Shown here: piece by piece, positions 26,562 through 34,144 of the stretch
How the letters are laid out: each line of letters begins with the position of its first letter
How positions within the stretch are numbered: the first letter of the stretch is position 1
Assembly (NCBI GenBank): GCA_020850535.1
Contig: JADZEM010000135.1
Span: forward strand, 1 to 64,000
Source of the DNA: Chloroflexota bacterium
GTDB taxonomy: Bacteria > Chloroflexota > UBA6077 > JACCZL01
DNA length: 64,000 nucleotides
Reading direction: 5' to 3'
The notes under the pieces: model-generated
What the model was told of the DNA's origin: nothing
Database searches by the model: none
Seen by the model: only the letters and a program-made list of their open reading frames with translations
Translations under genes and position numbers: made by a program

Positions 26562-26600
26562 CCCTCCACTCCACTCGTTCCTCGCGCCGGTCGGGCTGAC
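26562..26600. repeat. Half copy of a family A repeat
   Basis: GAAAGATCCCTCCACTCCAC then TCGTTCCTCGCGCCGGTCGGGCTGAC. It matches the right half of the family A element (GATCCCTCGACTCCACTCG...CGGGATGAC) with no left half. The surrounding 26417-26690 gap holds no gene. Confidence 0.55.
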
Positions 26601-26635
26601 AGGCTCCCCATATTCAACCTGTACCAGGACAAAGG

Positions 26636-26664
26636 GAAAGGCGAGGGGCGCGCCCTCGCCTTTC
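26636..26664 (-). terminator. Terminator-like hairpin after the sugar ABC operon
   Basis: Perfect 12-bp arms GAAAGGCGAGGG / CCCTCGCCTTTC with a 5-base loop. On the minus strand it lies 26 bp after the last permease stop and is followed by a pyrimidine-rich CTTTCCCTTTG run, as in intrinsic terminators. Confidence 0.8.
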
Positions 26665-26690
26665 TGCACGCCGCGTGGTGTGCGCGTTGC

Positions 26691-27536
26691 TCAGCCCTTG
26701 ACTGCCCCCGCCGTCAGGCCGTTGACGTACTGATCCACGAAGAACGAGTAGATGAAGGCGACCGGCACCGATCCGAGCACGGCGGACGCCATCAGCGAGC
26801 CCCAGAACAGCACGTCCGCCTTGATCAGGTCGCTGACCGTGCCGACCGGGATCGTCTTCATCGAGCCGGCGCCCATGAAGACCAGCGCGTACAGGAACTC
26901 GTTCCAGGACAGGGTGAAGGCGAAGATGCCCGCCGAGAGCACGCCCGGCAGCGAGAGCGGCAAGATCACCCGTATCAGGATGCCCAGCCGGCTGCACCCG
27001 TCGATCATCGCCGACTCTTCGATCTCGGGCGCGATGGTCCGGAAGTAGCCCATCAGCGTCCACGAGGCGAACGGGATCAGCTGCGTCGGGTAGGTCAGGA
27101 TCAGCGCCCAGTAGCTGTTGTACAGCCCGAGGCTGGCGACCACCTGGGCCAGCGGCAGGAACAGCAGGGTCGGCGGGACGAGGTACGCCATGAAGATGGC
27201 GATGCCCATCGCGTTGCTGAAGGGGAACCGCAACCGGGCCAGCGCGTAGCCGATCAGGATGCTGCAGAACAACGAGATCGCCGTGGAGGCGATGGACACG
27301 ATCAGGGTGTTCTTCAGCCAGGACATGAACGCCGTCTCGCGGAAGAGGTAGGTGTAGTTGTCCAGGGTGAACGTCTGGATCACGAACGGGTTGTTTTGCA
27401 GATCGAACAGCTCGGTCGTCGGCTTCAGCGAGACCATGATCATCCAGTAGAACGGGAAGAGCAGGAACGCCAGGAACAGACCGAGCGGAAGGTACATGCC
27501 GAGGAATCGTCGGCTCAGGACCATACTGCCGACCAC
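26691..27536 (-). CDS. Carbohydrate ABC transporter permease (MalG-type)
   Basis: A 281-residue inner-membrane permease with six predicted spans. The cytoplasmic EAA loop reads EESAMIDGCSRLGILIRVIL followed by PLSLPG, which contacts the ATPase. Family: binding-protein-dependent sugar transporters (MalG/AraQ/UgpE-like). The GTG at 27536 is chosen as start because AAGGAGG sits 7 bases upstream; it begins 2 bp after the stop of the other permease. This is the last gene of the operon, binding protein - permease - permease. No ATPase is encoded nearby, so a shared MsmX/MalK-type ATPase elsewhere is expected. Confidence 0.92.
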   Translation of the reverse strand: MVGSMVLSRRFLGMYLPLGLFLAFLLFPFYWMIMVSLKPTTELFDLQNNPFVIQTFTLDNYTYLFRETAFMSWLKNTLIVSIASTAISLFCSILIGYALARLRFPFSNAMGIAIFMAYLVPPTLLFLPLAQVVASLGLYNSYWALILTYPTQLIPFASWTLMGYFRTIAPEIEESAMIDGCSRLGILIRVILPLSLPGVLSAGIFAFTLSWNEFLYALVFMGAGSMKTIPVGTVSDLIKADVLFWGSLMASAVLGSVPVAFIYSFFVDQYVNGLTAGAVKG

Positions 27537-27538
27537 GG

Positions 27539-28480
27539 TCAGACCTCCTTGCGGAGATAGATGAGGAGGATCGCCGCGAAGACGGCCAGGATCGGGAACA
27601 TGTAGAGCGCGATGGCCGCGCCCTGGCCGATCGCCGTGGCGTTCAGCCCCACCTGGTAGGCGTACGTCCCGAAGATGTGGGTCTGATTGGCCGGCCCGCC
27701 CTTGGTCAGGACGTAGATCAACTGGAAGTCTGCGAACGTCCAGATGATCGAGAAGAGCGTGGCGATCATGACGATCCCACGAATCGCCGGCAGCGTGACG
27801 GTCCAGAACCGATCCCAGACGCCGGCCCCGTCGATGGCGGCCGCCTCGTACAGATCCGGTCCGACCGTCTGGAGGCCGGCCAGGATCGTCACGGCGAAGA
27901 ACGGGATGCCGCGCCAGATGTTCGCCAGGGCCACCGAGGCGACGGCCAGCCCCGGATCGCCCAGGAAGTTGATGTTGTGGTCGATGATCCCCAGGTGACG
28001 GAAAAGCCAGGAGAACGGGCTGAACACCGGGTCGAACAGCATGAACCAGCCGAGGCTGCTGAGCGCCGTCGGCACGATCCACGGCAGCAGCACGCCGGCC
28101 CGCACGGCGTTTCGGAACGGCAGCTTCTGATTGAGCACCAGCGCCAGTCCGAGGCCGAGGGCCAGCTTGAACGGCACGGTCACCATTGCGTAGACAAACG
28201 TGTTGAGAGTGGTCTGCCGAAAGATGCTGTCCGTCAGCAGGTCACGAAAGTTCAACAGCCCGATGAACTTGCCCGGCATGCCGATGCGGCTGTCCGTCAG
28301 CGCGAGCCAGATCCCCAGGAAGAACGGATACGCCATAAACACGAGGAGCAGCAGCACGCCCGGGAGCATCAGCGTGATGCCGAGGCTGGTGGGCCGCTCC
28401 AGGAATAGTCGCGGGTCGAGAAGGTGCGGACGCCGAGCCGGCGGCGCGATCCCGACCGTGCTCTTGGTCGTGGTAAGCAT
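27539..28480 (-). CDS. Carbohydrate ABC transporter permease (MalF/UgpA-type)
   Basis: A 313-residue membrane protein with six main spans after a hydrophilic N-terminus. The EAA loop is YEAAAIDGAGVWDRFWTVTL followed by PAIRG. The ATG at 28480 has GGGGAG about 10 bases upstream, better than a GTG 18 bases earlier. It pairs with the MalG-type permease downstream to form the heterodimeric sugar channel. It is spaced about 95 bp from the binding-protein gene upstream, in one operon. Confidence 0.92.
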   Translation of the reverse strand: MLTTTKSTVGIAPPARRPHLLDPRLFLERPTSLGITLMLPGVLLLLVFMAYPFFLGIWLALTDSRIGMPGKFIGLLNFRDLLTDSIFRQTTLNTFVYAMVTVPFKLALGLGLALVLNQKLPFRNAVRAGVLLPWIVPTALSSLGWFMLFDPVFSPFSWLFRHLGIIDHNINFLGDPGLAVASVALANIWRGIPFFAVTILAGLQTVGPDLYEAAAIDGAGVWDRFWTVTLPAIRGIVMIATLFSIIWTFADFQLIYVLTKGGPANQTHIFGTYAYQVGLNATAIGQGAAIALYMFPILAVFAAILLIYLRKEV

Positions 28481-28575
28481 GCTCGGGACACTCCCCACAA
28501 CGGGGCGGACGACGGCCGCCCGCCCCGCGCATATTCGCGATGATCGATCACCGGGGGATGAGAGCTTGACGCGCG

Positions 28576-29988
28576 CTAGTCGCGGTAGATGCGCTGCAGC
28601 TCGTCGGCGCCCCAGGCGATGGAGCCGGCCGCGTCGCCCGACTGCACGGCCTTCGCGAAGGTGTCCACCACGATGAACTTCGACCAGGCCAGCGACGCCT
28701 TCTCGTTACCCGGGCCGGCGTAGCCCTGGTTGCGCCCGTACTTCGGCTGCTCGCGGAAGGGGGCCATCTTGGGATCCTTGTCCCACATCGGGTCAGACGC
28801 CCACTTCTTGGAGTTCTGCAGGAAGTACCCCTCCTGCAGGTGGAACCAGTCGCCGTACTGCTTGTCCTCGAACCACCACTTGAGGAACGCCTTGGCGGCG
28901 TCCACGTTCTTCGAGTTCTTCAGGATCGCGAAGGTGCGGGTTTCGAGGATGTAGAAGCGGCCGGCCGGCCCCTTCGGGATGAGCATGTGGTGGGTGTCCT
29001 CAGCGATGGCCGGGTTGTCCTTCTTGGCGGTGAAGTAGATGCTCGAGCCGTTGTAGGTCGAGGCGATCTGGCCGGCCAGGTAGGCGCGGTTGTTGTTGCT
29101 GTCGTCCCAGGACGTGCCGGTCTCGTCGTAGCCGTCCTTCCAGGCCTGGATGAAGCGCTTCATCGCATCGACGAACTCGGGCTTGTTGAACGCGATGGTC
29201 TTGCCATCCTGCTCGACTTCCATCGCGCCGCTGCTCCACATGTAGGGGTACACGAACCCTGGCGGATCCCCCGTGCTGTGGCCGAGCGCCTGCCCGAACG
29301 GCGTCCCCTTCTGCTTGAGCTTCTTGGCGGCCTCGAAGTACTGCTCCCAGGTCAGATCGACCTTGGAGCCGTCCTCGGCGTTGGCAACGCCGGCATCCTT
29401 GAACATGCTGATGCGATACGCCATCGAGGCGTTCGACGTGCCGTGTGGGATGCCGAGGTAGCGGTCGCCCACCTTGGCCGAGTTGGCAACGTACGCTTCG
29501 TAGCCGCCACCGCGCTGCCCGATCTCTTCGGCAAGATCCGTCAGGTCCACAAGGTTGTCGCGGTAGAGGTAGTTCCAGACCGGCCAGAGCTCGACGATGT
29601 CGAGGCCGCCAGCCTGGACCGCCGCCGCGATCTTCGGCTGCAGGTCGGGCCAGTTCAGGAAGTCGGTGTTGACCGTGACGCCGTTCTGGCCGCCCCACTC
29701 CTGGGCCTGCTTCTTGTAGAGATCCTGGCCGGGGGCGATGAAGTAGGTGCCCTGGAGGACGGAGAGCGTGGCGCCCTTGAAGGAGGCTGGAGCCTTGGCC
29801 GTCTCAGCGGCTGGCTTCGCGGCCCCCGCGCCGGCTGCTGGCTGGCCCGGAGCGTTGCCCGCCGGCGGCGCCGCCGTTGGCGTGCAGGCCGTGACGAGCG
29901 AGCTGGTGGCGGAGAGTCCCGCGACAAGCAGCATCCCGCGAATAAAAGCGCGCCGACTCAATGGGTGACTGGCATGCAAGGCGAACAT
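28576..29988 (-). CDS. Extracellular solute-binding lipoprotein, sugar ABC family 1
   Basis: A 470-residue binding protein. The start at 29988 has AAGGGAACGAGT before ATG. A twin-arginine motif SRRAFIRG, a hydrophobic core and lipobox SLVTAC show a Tat-exported lipoprotein anchored by Cys. An Ala/Pro/Gly linker follows, then a family-1 (MalE-like) bilobal domain: NTDFLNWPDLQPKIAAAVQAG, DIVELWPVWNYLYRDNLVDL, GIPHGTSNASMAYRISMF and AAKAFLKWW. First gene of the importer operon; ligand probably a sugar or oligosaccharide, identity unknown. Proximity to the glycosidase cluster, on the other strand, may be meaningful. Confidence 0.93.
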   Translation of the reverse strand: MFALHASHPLSRRAFIRGMLLVAGLSATSSLVTACTPTAAPPAGNAPGQPAAGAGAAKPAAETAKAPASFKGATLSVLQGTYFIAPGQDLYKKQAQEWGGQNGVTVNTDFLNWPDLQPKIAAAVQAGGLDIVELWPVWNYLYRDNLVDLTDLAEEIGQRGGGYEAYVANSAKVGDRYLGIPHGTSNASMAYRISMFKDAGVANAEDGSKVDLTWEQYFEAAKKLKQKGTPFGQALGHSTGDPPGFVYPYMWSSGAMEVEQDGKTIAFNKPEFVDAMKRFIQAWKDGYDETGTSWDDSNNNRAYLAGQIASTYNGSSIYFTAKKDNPAIAEDTHHMLIPKGPAGRFYILETRTFAILKNSKNVDAAKAFLKWWFEDKQYGDWFHLQEGYFLQNSKKWASDPMWDKDPKMAPFREQPKYGRNQGYAGPGNEKASLAWSKFIVVDTFAKAVQSGDAAGSIAWGADELQRIYRD

Positions 29989-30158
29989 ACTCGTTCCCTT
30001 CCTCGCCCTCTGCGTTGAGAGCATTGACGACCTCTACTCCGAGAGCAGGCCCGACGACCGTGGGCAACAGGCCACACGGAGGCCGAAACCCCGCTTTCAT
30101 GGTGTGGTCGGAGGGTTGCCGGGAAGGTTGCTGACCGTAAACGGCAGAGAAACGCCGT

Positions 30159-30169
30159 TTCGTCAGGTT
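30159..30169 (+). repeat. Left direct repeat flanking the composite element (TTCGTCAGGTT)
   Basis: TTCGTCAGGTT abuts the left terminal inverted repeat of copy 1. The same 11 bases occur at 34077-34087, one base beyond the right end of copy 2. It is interpreted as a 10-11 bp target-site duplication of the whole 3.9-kb unit. Confidence 0.75.
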
Positions 30170-30343
30170 AGGGCTGATTCAAAGTCCCGCACAGCGGTGT
30201 CTTGCCGAGTGACCAGATGCTTCGTCACCAGCACGCGGGGGTACCCGGCTCCTGGTGAACCGCCCGAATGACGGACTACCCGCCCCAACCAGACCGTCAG
30301 GGCTCGCCTGATTCAGTGCCTACGGCAACTTTGAATCAGCCCT
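30170..30343 (+). repeat. MITE-like element, copy 1
   Basis: 174 bp with perfect 16-bp terminal inverted repeats: AGGGCTGATTCAAAGT (30170-30185) and ACTTTGAATCAGCCCT (30328-30343). The interior is non-coding. It differs from copy 2 at only a handful of positions (for example GTGACC/GTAACC, ATGCTTC/ATGTCTC, GTGCC/GTGTC). Confidence 0.88.
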
Positions 30344-30676
30344 GGAAGCTGAGTCTCTGACCTCGTGTGGACGCCGGAGACGACCGCCAACGCGGCCTGA
30401 CCGATCCCGGTCCTACCGTCGAGACGATGGGCGACGGCTGGCAGTAGGCCGTCCGCGAAGGCCGCTCGGGGTCGTGGTGAGTGCCCTGGGTCGATCGCAT
30501 GCTGAACCGAGTCGACTGCCCGTGCCCCGACCACCGCGACTCGAAGCACACCTATCGCCACGAGTGGGCCGTGGCGCATCCGGGCCGAGCAATGGGCCGT
30601 GGAAACTGGCCGCGCTGCTTGACAGCCCCGAACGGACCGGAGCGGCGCCACTTGGGGCGCCGGGCCGCCTGAGCCC

Positions 30677-31000
30677 TCAGTGCCGACGTCGGCTGGAGTC
30701 TGGCGCGCCGCCCTGCACGACGTGGATCGGCCCCTTGCTCTGGCGCATGGGGTGAGCGATCCACGTCTCCCCGGACACCGCACTCGGCAGCAACCACTCC
30801 CCGTGCATGATCTCACGCAGCTCTCGCCGGTAGAGCCGGCGCCCGAGGCGCTGCTCATGTCGCGTGATCTCACGGGCCCTCGCTCGGATATCGTGACCCT
30901 GCGCAATCGCGCGAAGCTCGTCCGAGTAAAGCCGGCGACCGAGTTCTCGTTCGAGGGCCGGAACAGATCCGGGATCTCCATCGTCCTTGTCACGAGCCAT
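30677..31000 (-). CDS. Small basic protein with a duplicated GRRLYxxELRxI motif
   Basis: A 107-residue protein. The start at 31000 is marked by AGGAGG with 6-base spacing. It contains two copies of one helical motif: RELGRRLYSDELRAIAQG and QRLGRRLYRRELREIMHG, about 31 residues apart. The N-terminus is charged (ARDKDDGDPG) and the C-terminus ends basic (SSRRRH). No known family recognised. It follows the resolvase-like gene by 38 bp on the same strand, so the two are probably cotranscribed. The Arg-rich paired helices could bind nucleic acid (inference only). Confidence 0.65.
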   Translation of the reverse strand: MARDKDDGDPGSVPALERELGRRLYSDELRAIAQGHDIRARAREITRHEQRLGRRLYRRELREIMHGEWLLPSAVSGETWIAHPMRQSKGPIHVVQGGAPDSSRRRH

Positions 31001-31038
31001 TCGCCACCTCCTGCGCGAAGTCGTGCGCTCCATCGTCC

Positions 31039-32286
31039 TCAGGAGCGGTCGATGATCCGGATCGACGGCAGATGCGCAACCTTCTCGGCCAGTTCGCCGC
31101 TCGGACCAAAGTGGCCCCACAGCGTTCCATACGCGTCCGTGAGCACCACGTCAAACAGTCCATCGGCGGCATCCTGGAGCAGGCACTGAAAAGCCGGGCG
31201 CTTCCCCGAGGGAGCGTCGAGATCCCAGTACAGTCCGGCGAGGACGAGCCCCTGATCCTCGATGTGCCTCCTCCCCCTGGCCAAGTCCTCTCGGACCAGC
31301 TCGGTATGCTTGCCTTTCCCCCATCTCGCATAGACGACAGCACGACGGCCATCGGCCGTCGGCTGGTGCCGCCGAAGCTCGACGCCCCAGCTCTCTGATG
31401 GGGTCCCTTCCTTCTTGCTGAAAGCTGCAAGCAGACGGTCGCCGGCGTACGGGGACCATGCGGCCCCGAGCGCCGACTCGAACTCAAGCTTTCGGCGCTG
31501 CCTCCGAAGGTCACCGATCTGGGCCTCGATCTCTCTTTTGGCAGCCCAGTCGCCGCCCGCCAGGTGCAGCCGATCCATCAGGCCGCGCTCGGCACGGTCA
31601 AATTCCGAGATGGGATCGGACGAGGGCAGCCCCGCAGGCGTGGCGCCGGCTTCATCCGTGGCCGCGTCGTCCCCCACTGGGGCCAGCTCCGAGTCGTGGA
31701 TGAAGAACTCCCCGTTGGAGTCGTAGACGTTGCCAGACTCGTCTACTGTGTAGACCTCGTACGGCTTCAGTAGCTCGTCGACGAGTATCAGCCCGACCAG
31801 ATCTTTGTCCCCCAGCATCCTGGCCAGGGTGCCCATCGGCTTGGCCACGTCCGCTATGCGCCGGTCGGCAACCGCCTCGCAGATCGCGTCCAGCTCGGGT
31901 AGGGCCAGCTCCAGATTGTGCGACGACATGTGGAGATCCTCGGCGGCCGATAGGTATTCGGTTTCGGCGTCCGCGATGGCGCGTAGCTGGTCGGGCGTCT
32001 CATCGAATGCGTCGCGGACCTCGACTGCCTGTGCGACTGCTGCAGCGTAGCGCGCGCCCCAGTCCTCGGCATCGCTATCGTCCAAAAGCTGCCACGCCGA
32101 GGCCATGATGTCGTGCAGGTCGCGGAGCTTCGGCTCAAGCTCGACCATCTTCCCGAAAGCGCCGCCGATGCAGCGGCGAGCGTGCTCGACGGCGCAGTAC
32201 CGGTCCTCATCGGGCAGGAAAACCACCTCTAGTAGCGGTTCGGGAAGGTCGACAATCTGAACGTTTGGTTCGTCAGCAGTACTCAT
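31039..32286 (-). CDS. Large protein with C-terminal catalytically degenerate resolvase-like domain
   Basis: About 415 residues. Residues 1-200 are acidic and mainly helical with no family recognised; a short strand region follows (VYTVDESGNVYDSNGEFFIH), then a charged coiled-coil-like stretch (about 228-275). Residues 315-415 match the serine-recombinase N-terminal fold: RAVVYARWGKG, EDQGLVLAGLYWD, GKRPAFQCLLQDA, DGLFDVVL, with a final strand IRIID. The nucleophilic Ser (normally YARVS) is replaced by YARWG, and the Arg pair after DVVL (normally KLDRLGR) reads AYGTLWG. So the domain should not cut DNA. It may bind protein or DNA, or be a relic. Start taken at ATG 32286; an alternative GTG lies 39 bases upstream, neither with a strong ribosome site. 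Confidence 0.75.
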   Translation of the reverse strand: MSTADEPNVQIVDLPEPLLEVVFLPDEDRYCAVEHARRCIGGAFGKMVELEPKLRDLHDIMASAWQLLDDSDAEDWGARYAAAVAQAVEVRDAFDETPDQLRAIADAETEYLSAAEDLHMSSHNLELALPELDAICEAVADRRIADVAKPMGTLARMLGDKDLVGLILVDELLKPYEVYTVDESGNVYDSNGEFFIHDSELAPVGDDAATDEAGATPAGLPSSDPISEFDRAERGLMDRLHLAGGDWAAKREIEAQIGDLRRQRRKLEFESALGAAWSPYAGDRLLAAFSKKEGTPSESWGVELRRHQPTADGRRAVVYARWGKGKHTELVREDLARGRRHIEDQGLVLAGLYWDLDAPSGKRPAFQCLLQDAADGLFDVVLTDAYGTLWGHFGPSGELAEKVAHLPSIRIIDRS

Positions 32287-32555
32287 AGCAATGCCCCAGG
32301 GCACTATTGGTGGTGACTTGGCCACGCGCTCAACGCCTGTGACAACTATACATCCTTGCGATTGAATCTGGCTGACCTTCTCAAGATAGAGCAGCCGCTC
32401 TCAATCGTGAAAATCGAGAGGCCGCGACCAAACGTGAAAAGGCTCGTGCTCTCGGACCGACGCTCCCTGCGGATGTCGCGCGACGCGATCATCAGCCCTT
32501 CAGCGTTCCGCCTCTCATCCCAAAACGGTCACCATGGGGCCACGGCGTCGAGTCG

Positions 32556-32876
32556 TCAGCGCCGCCGTCGATTGGTCTCCATGCCGCCGCCTTGGTAGAT
32601 GGCCTTGACCAGACACGGCCCCTTGGGCTGCGAACCCGGAGACTTCGTACGCTCTATCACTACGATGAGCTGCCCATGCCAATTTCGGGCGAAGTGCCAG
32701 GACCACTGCGTCTCTGACAGCACGGCACGGATCGCCGCTTTGCCCACTTTCGTCTGACCCCAAGGTGGCACTCTGGCGACCATTCCCGGCCAGTAGGCGA
32801 CGCTCCACGCGCGGGCCTTCTTCATGAGCTGATCGGGGCTCTCACGCTGCTGACCACGTTCCGCGTCCATGACCAT
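32556..32876 (-). CDS. Hypothetical protein in the composite element
   Basis: A possible 106-residue protein starting MVMDAERGQQ, with GGGAGCAGG immediately before the ATG at 32876. A second ATG follows 6 bases on. It is Trp-rich (RAWSVAYWPG, WGQT, TQWSWHFARNWHGQLIVVIE) with a central strand-like stretch and a basic end (NRRRR). No family recognised and no membrane segment. It is oriented with its neighbours. The codon pattern is less biased than typical host genes; the gene call itself is moderately sure. Confidence 0.5.
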   Translation of the reverse strand: MVMDAERGQQRESPDQLMKKARAWSVAYWPGMVARVPPWGQTKVGKAAIRAVLSETQWSWHFARNWHGQLIVVIERTKSPGSQPKGPCLVKAIYQGGGMETNRRRR

Positions 32877-33011
32877 CCTGCTCCCGGCACGGCCGAAGCA
32901 CCGGTGGGCAGCGACGACCAGGGTCAAATGACCCTCCGACGGACGAGGCAGCGATCGGGCCACCGCCAGGTTGTGGCGGAGCTGCCCGGGCACCTTGTCG
33001 AGCAGATCGAG

Positions 33012-33214
33012 CTAGCTGCTTGGCGGCGTGTCCGGCTTCTGTGGCTGCTCCTGCGGCTCCTCGTCCACCGTATCGGCCGACGTCTCGGCCCACGACTCGC
33101 TCCAGGGTCGACCGGCGAATACCAGCATCTCTCCCGGCTCCGGCTCCGAGTCCAGTTCCCAGCCCAGCTCCTGGGCCAGCTCTGCGCCACTTCGTCCGGG
33201 TTGTACTTCGTCAT
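33012..33214 (-). pseudogene. Small acidic protein gene with apparent one-base frameshift
   Basis: A good start (AAGGA, 7 bases, ATG at 33214) opens with MTKYNPDEVAQ. After that the frame turns into Arg/Trp/Ser-rich shadow sequence, while the adjacent frame gives AELAQELGWELDSEPEPGE and ends PQKPDTPPSS. Restoring one G at about 33186 (GTGGCGCAG to GTGGCGGCAG) would join them as MTKYNPDEVAAELAQELGW. It is either a recent disabling deletion or a sequence error. If a start 7 bases upstream (33221) is used, a 69-residue intact frame exists, so the gene could also be functional in that form. Confidence 0.55.
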
Positions 33215-33302
33215 GATGCATTCCTTCGCCTTCGGGGTGTCAGGCCGCTTCAACCAGAGCGTAGCTCGGCTCGACCGGCGGGATCAGGGTCAACGTTGAC
33301 GG

Positions 33303-33757
33303 CTACGGCGCCGCCCAGATCGCCTGACCGCGCGTGTTGTAGACCTGGATGAACGGCATCTGACTGTCCTCGTATGTTCGCAGGATGATTCCGCCTCGCT
33401 CACCCGCTGAGTTCAACGCCAGGAGAGCACCACCGCCCGATTCGTGGGGCACGACGTGCAGGGTGACGTATGCAGCCCGAACTCCATCATTCTCTGGAAA
33501 CGATGCCTCCATCAGATATAGCTGAGGCTGTCCATCATTGGACGCGGTAAACCTACCGATCATCTCTCCGGTGTTGTTGACGAGGACGACTTCCCTCGCC
33601 ACGACGCTCTGGGTCGATGTCTGGGCATCCGCGATGCGTGGTTGCCAGTAGGCGAACGTGACAGCGGCCACGAGACTCGCGGCCAACACCACCCTCCCAG
33701 CTTCAGACGGCTGTTCTCCCGCTCCAGCCTGCTCAATCGCAGTTCGACGCTGTCCAT
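33303..33757 (-). pseudogene. Coiled-coil-TM-surface domain protein, frameshifted
   Basis: The start ATG at 33757 (GGGGGAG upstream) encodes MDSVELRLSRLERENSRLKL, a short coiled coil typical of a family of small anchored proteins. The expected TM helix (VVLAASLVAAVTFAYW) lies in a different frame immediately after. It continues intact through VVAREVVLVNNTGEMIGRF, LHVVPHESGGGALL, GGIILRTYEDSQMPF and QAIWAAP to the stop at 33303. One missing G in the GGAGGGTGG run near 33695 explains the break. It is the first gene inside the right end of the composite element. Function of the family is unknown. Confidence 0.7.
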
Positions 33758-33901
33758 GTCTCCCCCTGGACGACCGGCTCGGCTGCGAGTCGGTGTGATC
33801 CGCCCCCACCCAGACCGTGGACAGCATGCCGTCATGCCGTGGCCGGGTTGCACCAGGGGTTGCCGGCCGTGTACGCAGGGTGACTCTCGCCGTCCCCTCG
33901 T

Positions 33902-34075
33902 ACGGCTGATTCAAAGTCCCGCACAGCGGTGTCTTGCCGAGTAACCAGATGTCTCGTCACCAGCACGCGAGGGTACCCGGCTCCTGGTGAACCGCCCGAA
34001 TGACGGACTACCCGCCCCGACCAGACCGTCAGGGCTCGCCTGATTCAGTGTCTACGGCAACTTTGAATCAGCCCT
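33902..34075 (+). repeat. MITE-like element, copy 2
   Basis: 174 bp, same orientation and length as copy 1. The left terminal repeat has one mismatch (ACGGCTGATTCAAAGT) and the right (34060-34075) is identical to copy 1. The left flank (GTCCCCTCGT) does not match its own right flank, consistent with both copies having moved together as ends of one unit. Confidence 0.88.
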
Positions 34076-34076
34076 G

Positions 34077-34087
34077 TTCGTCAGGTT
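34077..34087 (+). repeat. Right direct repeat flanking the composite element (TTCGTCAGGTT)
   Basis: Identical to 30159-30169. One base (G34076) separates it from the last base of the perfect terminal repeat. Confidence 0.75.
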
Positions 34088-34098
34088 CCGAGTCGCGG

Positions 34099-34132
34099 GG
34101 GCCGAGCGCGCCGCCGGGCCGAGCGCGCCGCC
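34099..34132. repeat. Two tandem 17-bp GGGCCGAGCGCGCCGCC units
   Basis: Exact duplication with a partial third unit, just outside the composite element and just after the MarR gene stop. Non-coding. Confidence 0.8.
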
Positions 34133-34144
34133 GGGCCGCGAGGG

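Larger units (their letters stand above)
30169..34076. mobile_element. Composite mobile element bracketed by two 174-bp TIR elements
   Basis: Two near-identical 174-bp elements in direct orientation (30170-30343 and 33902-34075) form the ends. The unit as a whole, not each copy, is flanked by TTCGTCAGGTT. Between them lie minus-strand genes of visibly lower GC than the neighbourhood. They include a protein with a catalytically dead resolvase-like domain, two hypothetical genes and two genes with one-base frameshifts. No intact transposase is present, so movement would need one in trans. Terminal repeats of 16 bp with 10-11 bp duplications would be compatible with IS4-like transposition (inference). 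The 333 bp from 30344 to 30676 and 269 bp from 32287 to 32555 contain nothing I can assign. Confidence 0.7.

Noticed and set aside
30344-30676. Transposase fragment inside the left part of the composite element
   Set aside because: Frames on both strands were read; no DDE, HUH or recombinase motif is visible. Similarity to a transposase could not be supported.
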